NCBI RefSeq assembly: GCF_012790675.1
Contig: NZ_CP046391.1
Location: forward strand, 515,708 to 527,272
Reading direction: 5' to 3'
DNA: 11,565 nucleotides
Source: Anaplasma platys
GTDB lineage: Bacteria > Pseudomonadota > Alphaproteobacteria > Rickettsiales > Anaplasmataceae
The position numbers and the translations under genes were made by a program. Under the pieces are notes generated by a model. The model saw only the letters and a list, made by a program, of their open reading frames with translations, was not told the DNA's origin and did no database searches. Within the stretch, counting starts at the first letter, position 1. The number at the start of each line of letters is the position of its first letter. Below, in pieces: positions 7,141 through 11,565 of the stretch.

Positions 7141-7177
7141 TGTAAATATGTCTTTAAATTTTAATATTTGATTTACA
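7141..7177. promoter_or_regulatory. AT-rich spacer with inverted TGTAAAT arms upstream of ispE
   Basis: This is the most AT-rich stretch of the window. TGTAAAT (7141-7147) and ATTTACA (7171-7177) are inverted complements 23 bases apart. TAATAT (7162-7167) inside could serve as a -10 element, but I found no well-spaced -35 on either strand. Promoters for dusB (minus), ispE (plus) or both probably lie here. In such AT-rich sequence the inverted match could be chance. Confidence 0.3.
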
Positions 7178-7239
7178 ACGACACAACATAGGAGTTATTA
7201 CAGGGGTGCGGAAGTAGATGCTGCAAAACGGGGGTCGGG

Positions 7240-8124
7240 ATGGCTAGGTATATCATTAATGCTCCTGCTAAGATAAATCTTTTCCTGCATATAGTAGGTA
7301 GAGCCCCCTGCGGATACCATTTGATAGAGTCTGTTTTTGCCTTTGTTGATCTTTACGATGTCCTAGAAGTTGAACTGGGATCTAAACGACGCGGGGTGAA
7401 GTTTATCAGGTTCTCAGGAATTCACAGAAGCGACAACACAATTCAGCGATCCATTGGGCATATGGTGCGTAGGTGTTTGTCAGGCGTTGCGGAGAATGTA
7501 TACGTCAAGGTGCTGAAGAACATTCCGGTGTCAGCAGGTCTTGCTGGTGGGTCTGTCGACGCAGCTGCAGTTATTAGGTTGCTTGGTAGGTTGTGGGGAA
7601 TAGATGAAAAGGAAGCAAACCGCGTTGCCTTTAGAGTAGGTAGCGATGTGCCGGTGTGTTTGATATCAAAAACAGCTTTTGTTTCGGGTATGGGTGATCA
7701 TGTAGAAATGGTGGAAGACTATTCTTTTCCGAAGCATGTTGTTCTTGCGGGACCTAGAGTGGAGTTGAGCACGAAAAGTGTATTTCAATCATTTAAACCT
7801 AATGAGTTTTCTTCTAGCCTTGGGGAAGCTCCCCAGAGTAGCGAAGAGTGGCTGTCTGTGATAGAAAGGTCTCGTAATGACCTCACAGATGTTGCATTAT
7901 CATTGGTTCCAGAGGTGCAGAAAATCCTGGGAGCATTGAATAAGTTGGAAGGGTGTTATTTAGCCAGGATGAGTGGGAGTGGAGCTACTTGCTTTGCGCT
8001 CTTCTTTGATGAAAATATGGCAAATCTTGCAGCGGAAAAGCTAAAAGCAGAAAACGAGGATTGGTTCGTTTGTAAAGCCAATATTGTACAAGCAAGACAC
8101 GTTGCTAATGTGATACGTGCCTGA
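7240..8124 (+). CDS. ispE: 4-diphosphocytidyl-2-C-methyl-D-erythritol kinase IspE
   Basis: ATP-dependent kinase of the non-mevalonate (MEP) isoprenoid pathway; it phosphorylates the 2-hydroxyl of CDP-methylerythritol. The 294-residue cytosolic protein has the GHMP-kinase layout. The substrate site is NAPAKINLFLHIVGR (7-21) with K11 and then GYHLIES (25-31). The glycine-rich ATP loop is PVSAGLAGGSVDAAA (96-110), GSDVPVC (134-140) carries the probable catalytic D136, and SGSGATCFALF (245-255) is the third GHMP motif. The length is normal. The ATG at 7240 is preceded by an unusual G-rich stretch (GGGGGTCGGG) in place of a classic AGGAGG, so initiation may be weak or structured. An out-of-frame ATG at 7218 lies shortly upstream. 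The gene is divergent from dusB and followed by a hairpin-rich gap. Confidence 0.95.
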   Translation: MARYIINAPAKINLFLHIVGRAPCGYHLIESVFAFVDLYDVLEVELGSKRRGVKFIRFSGIHRSDNTIQRSIGHMVRRCLSGVAENVYVKVLKNIPVSAGLAGGSVDAAAVIRLLGRLWGIDEKEANRVAFRVGSDVPVCLISKTAFVSGMGDHVEMVEDYSFPKHVVLAGPRVELSTKSVFQSFKPNEFSSSLGEAPQSSEEWLSVIERSRNDLTDVALSLVPEVQKILGALNKLEGCYLARMSGSGATCFALFFDENMANLAAEKLKAENEDWFVCKANIVQARHVANVIRA

Positions 8125-8204
8125 TCTATTGAACAAGAAATAGGCTACTGTGGACTGTATTTTATTTGTTTATAGTGGTGCCTTATATGCGTAATTCCTT
8201 CGCA

Positions 8205-8224
8205 GCCATTACCGGATTAATGGC
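8205..8224 (+). repeat. 7-bp stem-loop downstream of ispE
   Basis: GCCATTA (8205-8211) and TAATGGC (8218-8224) pair perfectly around a 6-base loop (CCGGAT). It begins 81 bases past the ispE stop. No T-tract follows at once (the sequence after it is AAAGTTTAATCG), so it is a structure candidate and not a clear terminator. Confidence 0.45.
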
Positions 8225-8245
8225 AAAGTTTAATCGTTGCTAGAA

Positions 8246-8281
8246 GGCTGAGTTTCTGATGTTGCTCAGCCGTCCAGTTTT
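8246..8281 (+). terminator. Possible terminator of ispE
   Basis: GGCTGAG (8246-8252) and CTCAGCC (8265-8271) form a perfect 7-bp GC-rich stem with a 12-base loop. A short T-rich run (TTTTCTT) begins 6 bases after the stem. The stem is good, but the T-tract is displaced and interrupted. It is the best terminator candidate for ispE. Confidence 0.45.
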
Positions 8282-8470
8282 CTTGCGTTGTTATGGTGGT
8301 TATAAAATCTGGAAATTGCATCCAGGGGAATGCTATCTTCGCGCAAATTACATCTGGGACTTAGGTTAACTTACTTAAAAGCACTGTTGGTTTGTAGATA
8401 GCGTGCTTCACATGTGTAGCGCACACCAGCCTGTTCTGAAAAAGCGTGTAACTCCAGCCAAACAGCTACA

Positions 8471-8506
8471 TGACTCATGGATAAATGTCCATTCATTTAC
8501 GAGTCA
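8471..8506. repeat. Nested hairpin overlapping the cutA 3' end
   Basis: The outer arms TGACTC (8471-8476) and GAGTCA (8501-8506) and the inner arms ATGGA (8477-8481) and TCCAT (8488-8492) can form one stacked hairpin with an 8-base one-sided bulge. The right outer arm overlaps the last cutA codons. No T run follows on the minus strand. It may mark the 3' end of the cckA-cutA transcript. Confidence 0.4.
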
Positions 8507-8901
8507 TCAGTCTTCAAAGACTTATTAACCCAGTCCAGAAATCCTTGATCACAATCTTGTGTAACAATTGATAAAATTGCAGGGGTCGTATATGGGTGGG
8601 ATTCTTTTATACGATGTTGAACTTTTGCAGCAAAGATCTCCAAAGTTTTCATTATTGTTACATGCTCTTTGTTTGTGTCTAAAATACCATTCCATAAATA
8701 CATGGATGTTGTTTCTGGGAAGACATTAACGCATGCAATCAATCCTTCCCGCAACAGAGCGCTGCTGACTTTATATGCCGTGTTGTAATCCGGATAGGTG
8801 GTGTATATCAAGCAGACTTTGTTCTTCACCTTCGTCTCTACTGCAGTAACGGAGCTCAGTTCGTATGTTATATCTCTAATTTTTGCATGACAAGGCCTCA
8901 T
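8497..8901 (-). CDS. cutA: CutA1-family divalent-cation tolerance protein
   Basis: CutA1 proteins are small trimers with a ferredoxin-like fold, related in shape to PII signalling proteins; the E. coli gene is linked to copper tolerance, but the molecular role is unsettled. Conserved landmarks are VCLIYTTYPDYNTA near the start of the domain, LLREGLIACVNVFP, SMYLWNG, EHVTIMKT, SHPYTTPAILSI and FLDWVNKSL. From the ATG at 8901 the protein has 134 residues and overlaps the 3' end of cckA by 26 bases, with AGAAGG just upstream. An in-frame GTG at 8829 would give 110 residues, the usual family length, starting just before the conserved core. The first 24 residues are therefore doubtful. Co-transcription with cckA is likely from the overlap. 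The protein identity is secure; the start is not. Confidence 0.9.
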   Translation of the reverse strand: MRPCHAKIRDITYELSSVTAVETKVKNKVCLIYTTYPDYNTAYKVSSALLREGLIACVNVFPETTSMYLWNGILDTNKEHVTIMKTLEIFAAKVQHRIKESHPYTTPAILSIVTQDCDQGFLDWVNKSLKTDDS

Positions 8902-11356
8902 CAACCTTCTGGAGTAGAAGTTTCAGAGTGAATGGCTTGGATAAAAAGAGCATCTCATTGAAGTTAATGCCCTTGTGTTGCTGGTGGAATACTTCTTCTG
9001 CGTATCCTGAAACAAAAATTACCTTAGCATTTGGCCTAATCTTCAAAATTTCGGCAACAGTTTCCGGTCCGCTTCTTCCTGGCATTACAACGTCACTCAC
9101 TATAACATCTATGTTTGTATCTATTGCTGCTCTTATCGCATCTTTGCCAGAATTCGTATCAATTACCTTGAATCCCCGCTTCGATAACGCCTTAGATGTA
9201 AATTCGCGTACTGGATCCTCATCCTCAATCAGCAGCACAGTAGCGGAGTTAGCATAGTGCAGCCCCTCTTCCAGCATATTGTCATCAAGAGTCGCAGTAT
9301 CAAGAACCGCGGCATTCTCTACTTCTGAAGTTTCCGTTGAATACACTCGCGGCAGAAGTATCATGAATTTGGTTCCTTCTCCTACCTTGCTTTTAACGTA
9401 TATATATCCTCCGGTCTGCTTTACTATTCCGTATACGGTAGATAATCCCAGCCCTGTGCCATAAGAGTCACTCTGTGTTGAGAAGAAGGGGTCAAATATC
9501 TTCTTCATCACATTTTTGTCTATACCGTGTCCAGTATCAATTACTTCAAGTACTACATACTCTCCATACTCAATGCGGTCTTTGTCCGGAGCAAACATGC
9601 CCTTAAGCATACTAGAGGCATCTACGGTGAAGTTATATGTGCGTAATGTCAGACTGCCTCCCGAACTCATTGCGGATTTTGCATTGACGACTAGGTTTAC
9701 TATTACTTGTTCCAATTGGCAAAGATCTACCATTACCAGGCCTATGTTTTCCTGATAGTATATCTTAAGCTCTATGTCTTCACTGATGAGGCGCTTAATC
9801 ATTTGTGATAAATCTGCAACTATATTGTTTATATCTAGAATCTTAGGTTGCAGCGTTTGCTTGCGTGAGAATGCCATCAGCTGTTTGATCAGATTTGCGG
9901 CCCGATTGGCGTTTTGCTTGATTTGCATTATGTCCCTAAAAGAAGGGTCCGTTGCGGGGTGTTGAATGAGTAAAAGGTCGCAGAATCCAATTATGGCAGT
10001 CAATATGTTATTGAAGTCATGTGCAATGCCACCAGTAAGTTGCCCCACAGCTTGTAATTTTTGTGATTGTTCAAGCTGTGTCTCAAGGCTTTTACGATCC
10101 GCACTATCAGTTATGTAACAGATCACAGATACCGTGTTGTTATGCAGCAACTTGTTCAGATAAATCTTCACGTAGGTGTTATTACAGAGCTGTCCTTCCA
10201 GCGACATATTGTTTATTACGCTGTTTTGCAGGTACTTCCTGACCTTGCGGCTGTAGACAACGGTCAGATACGAGTAAATGTGCTCTTGGTGTTGTCCTTC
10301 AGTTAGTGCGGCAAACGCCTTATTATGTTTTATGATTTTCCCATCGGTACTGCACTGCGCTATGGCTATAGGCGCATGTATAAAACACGGATTGAACTGG
10401 TAGTCTGTAAGGTCGAATTTCTTAGGAGTTATCAGACCATATATGTAACTACTATTGTTCTTGTCATGAAAAACTTCCTGGGTTACGTAAGCTCTAAACA
10501 TTGTCCCAGTTGAGGTTACAAAGACCTCCTCCCCTTCATAAGGCTGGTTTTTGCTGAGGAAGTCGCTAAACAAGGTATGTCGCTTTATGGTATCAAGCTC
10601 AAAAATTTTCAAAAAATTAGCATTGGCTGAGATTATGACACCGTCCTTGTTGAGTATGTAAGAACCGACATTGTGTCTATTCAGGAGTTTTTCGTGTACA
10701 TCTTCCTTGGTGATTTTTACTGCTTTGAGGACAAAGTAGTCTTGAGGCCTTGATAGCGGATTTAAAAACAAACTAAACGTTGCCTCAGTATTAATGTCGA
10801 TCTGTGGATTGTTAACAATCGGATCGAGTATGAGAGAGAAGTTAGAGACAGTATTCTTTTTGCTGACCGAGCAATATGTTCGTACCGGGGATTTATTTTT
10901 CAGAGCATCTAAAAAGCGAGAAATCTCCTTATCATTCAGATTTCCGAGTTTGAGCACACTGTGGAGGTTTAGGTTGCCGCTTTGCGTAAAATTCTGGAAT
11001 CTAGTATTGAAACGCGCGTCCGAATACACAACATTGCCAGCGCCGTTCAATATTAAGCAGAACTCAGTATCGTGGTTGAGCGCATTGGCAAAAATCATGT
11101 TTTGATATTCTATGGAGGCTATTACCTTTTGGTAGCATTTAAGTCTTTGTAGCAACACCAAAACCGCCGTGCTCGTGAGCAAGCAATTGAACACCATGCT
11201 CACATACCCATTCTCAGTGCCGAATAGATATATGCTCAATATGCACAGCAGAGGGAATACCACAACAACGGCACCCTTTGTTTTTGTGATGCCATAGTCA
11301 CGAACAACGAAGTCTACCTTGTGATTTTGCTCACTATCTGTGTACCTCTTATGCAC
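8876..11356 (-). CDS. cckA: Hybrid sensor histidine kinase CckA
   Basis: Membrane-bound hybrid kinase that in alphaproteobacteria feeds phosphate through ChpT to CtrA. With 826 residues from the GTG at 11356 the layout is: two membrane helices (about 26-46 and 52-70) joined by a short loop; PAS-like segments at about 88-185, 220-315 and 320-415; the HisKA domain with GGIAHDFNNILTAIIGF and H446; and the HATPase domain with N558 (LVVNAKSAM), D607 (VIDTGHGID), DPFFST and GTGLGL (633-638). A linker follows, then a receiver domain with the acidic pocket IEDED (710-714), phosphoacceptor D755 (VSDVVMPG), S783 and K807 (LSKPF). All catalytic residues are present. No in-frame ATG exists near the start. 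GTG 11356 is chosen because GGGAG sits 7 bases upstream; TTG at 11404 would add 16 residues. cutA overlaps its 3' end. Assignment to CckA rests on the architecture and the H-box sequence. Confidence 0.93.
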   Translation of the reverse strand: MHKRYTDSEQNHKVDFVVRDYGITKTKGAVVVVFPLLCILSIYLFGTENGYVSMVFNCLLTSTAVLVLLQRLKCYQKVIASIEYQNMIFANALNHDTEFCLILNGAGNVVYSDARFNTRFQNFTQSGNLNLHSVLKLGNLNDKEISRFLDALKNKSPVRTYCSVSKKNTVSNFSLILDPIVNNPQIDINTEATFSLFLNPLSRPQDYFVLKAVKITKEDVHEKLLNRHNVGSYILNKDGVIISANANFLKIFELDTIKRHTLFSDFLSKNQPYEGEEVFVTSTGTMFRAYVTQEVFHDKNNSSYIYGLITPKKFDLTDYQFNPCFIHAPIAIAQCSTDGKIIKHNKAFAALTEGQHQEHIYSYLTVVYSRKVRKYLQNSVINNMSLEGQLCNNTYVKIYLNKLLHNNTVSVICYITDSADRKSLETQLEQSQKLQAVGQLTGGIAHDFNNILTAIIGFCDLLLIQHPATDPSFRDIMQIKQNANRAANLIKQLMAFSRKQTLQPKILDINNIVADLSQMIKRLISEDIELKIYYQENIGLVMVDLCQLEQVIVNLVVNAKSAMSSGGSLTLRTYNFTVDASSMLKGMFAPDKDRIEYGEYVVLEVIDTGHGIDKNVMKKIFDPFFSTQSDSYGTGLGLSTVYGIVKQTGGYIYVKSKVGEGTKFMILLPRVYSTETSEVENAAVLDTATLDDNMLEEGLHYANSATVLLIEDEDPVREFTSKALSKRGFKVIDTNSGKDAIRAAIDTNIDVIVSDVVMPGRSGPETVAEILKIRPNAKVIFVSGYAEEVFHQQHKGINFNEMLFLSKPFTLKLLLQKVDEALSCKN

Positions 11357-11433
11357 CCGCACACTCCCAGGCCCGTTCCCCCACCTCAAAGTCCAGCACA
11401 ACAAGGGGCATTACCCGTTATCAGCCAGGCTTT

Positions 11434-11486
11434 ATTGTTAAACAAGTATATGGCAAATGGGTAAAGGAGCAACTCTGATTGTTAAA
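11434..11486 (-). promoter_or_regulatory. Candidate cckA promoter flanked by two TTTAACAAT copies
   Basis: On the minus strand a -35 like TTGCTC (11472-11467), a 16-base spacer and a -10 TATACT (11450-11445) form a plausible sigma-70 promoter, giving a start near 11438 and a leader of about 80 bases. The 9-mer TTTAACAAT occurs exactly twice, at 11486-11478 just upstream of the -35 and at 11442-11434 over the predicted start. Each contains TTAAC, the half-site of the alphaproteobacterial CtrA box, so feedback by CtrA is a possible reading; it is not shown here. Confidence 0.4.
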
Positions 11487-11495
11487 GGCGACGAT

Positions 11496-11565
11496 TCAAG
11501 ACTTACCTTGCTTTCGTTTACCTTTCTTAACAACGTCCTTGCCATTCTTTGAAAGCCAGCACTGA
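11496..11565 (-). CDS. C-terminal end of an unidentified lysine-rich protein (partial)
   Basis: A minus-strand frame enters from the right edge and ends at TGA 11498-11496. The visible 22 residues end in SKNGKDVVKKGKRKQGKS, a basic tail like those of RNA- or DNA-binding or ribosome-associated proteins. I cannot name the family from so little. The alternative minus frame at the edge stops sooner (12 codons). The gap to the cckA start is about 140 bases and contains a promoter candidate, so the two genes need not be one operon. Confidence 0.35.
   Translation of the reverse strand, partial: QCWLSKNGKDVVKKGKRKQGKS

Larger units (their letters stand above)
8125..8496. other. Convergent, hairpin-rich gap between ispE and cutA
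   Basis: This is a 372-base non-coding stretch between two convergent genes. It holds two successive plus-strand hairpins, a nested hairpin at the right end, a palindrome CACATGTG (8409-8416) and a pentamer-phased run of TTA starting at 8361. Two tiny frames exist: ATG 8187 to TAG 8243 (18 residues) and ATG 8259 to TAA 8369 (36 residues, with a poor GAG as ribosome binding site). Neither resembles a known protein. I see no tRNA, 6S, 4.5S or RNase P RNA signature. It may be a decayed gene or encode an unknown small RNA. Confidence 0.5.

Noticed and set aside
8187..8243. 18-codon frame starting at ATG 8187
   Set aside because: Too short, no ribosome binding site, and it overlaps the perfect stem-loop at 8205-8224, which explains the sequence better.
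8259..8369. 36-codon frame in the ispE-cutA gap
   Set aside because: Only a weak GAG upstream, unusual residue mix and no family resemblance; kept as a note in the gap description.
8361..8378. TTAA-N5-TTAA resembling a CtrA box
   Set aside because: The CtrA box needs a 7-base spacer, and the site lies between convergent genes, away from any promoter.
3684..8416. Octamer CACATGTG after the dnaG stop (3684-3691) and again at 8409-8416
   Set aside because: Two copies of one short palindrome in different contexts are compatible with chance and show no shared flanks.
1..11565. Search for tRNA, rRNA, tmRNA, CRISPR arrays, insertion sequences or att sites
   Set aside because: No T-loop motif in an intergenic gap, no regularly spaced repeats, no transposase-like frame and no terminal inverted repeats with target duplications were seen.

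Overview
The window reads as a chromosomal housekeeping segment of an obligate intracellular alphaproteobacterium of the order Rickettsiales, most likely Anaplasmataceae and probably Anaplasma. This rests on a DUF2610-type small protein that I recognise from Rickettsiales, a CckA-type hybrid kinase with a reduced input region, long intergenic gaps, scattered gene orientation and a base composition that looks like low-to-mid 40s %GC by eye (not computed). The genus is an inference.

Layout, left to right. Positions 1-185 hold no convincing gene. A small DUF2610-family gene (186-458, minus) is divergent from a MidA/NDUFAF7-family methyltransferase gene (706-1722, plus). It is followed by dnaG (primase, 1863-3683, plus), which has its own extended -10 promoter. 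dnaG converges on rpoD (primary sigma factor, 4023-5885, minus), with about 340 bases between them that contain two T-tract terminator candidates for rpoD. dusB (tRNA-dihydrouridine synthase, 6103-7050, minus) lies upstream of rpoD on the same strand. It is divergent from ispE (CDP-ME kinase of the MEP pathway, 7240-8124, plus). A 372-base stretch with three hairpins separates ispE from the convergent pair cutA (8497-8901, minus) and cckA (8876-11356, minus), which overlap and are probably co-transcribed. A fragment of a lysine-rich protein enters from the right edge (minus).

How the genes work together: DnaG and RpoD serve replication priming and basal transcription. In many bacteria they sit in one co-directional macromolecular synthesis operon, but here they face each other. 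DusB modifies tRNA, IspE supplies isoprenoid precursors, the MidA-like methyltransferase probably supports respiratory complex I, and CckA heads the CckA-ChpT-CtrA cell-cycle and development phosphorelay. I see no mobile element, CRISPR array, tRNA or rRNA, and no strong case for a wholly new system. The most interesting leads are regulatory: paired 9-mers around the cckA promoter, symmetric elements between divergent genes, a 10-bp-phased repeat in the rpoD leader, and the hairpin-rich ispE-cutA gap.
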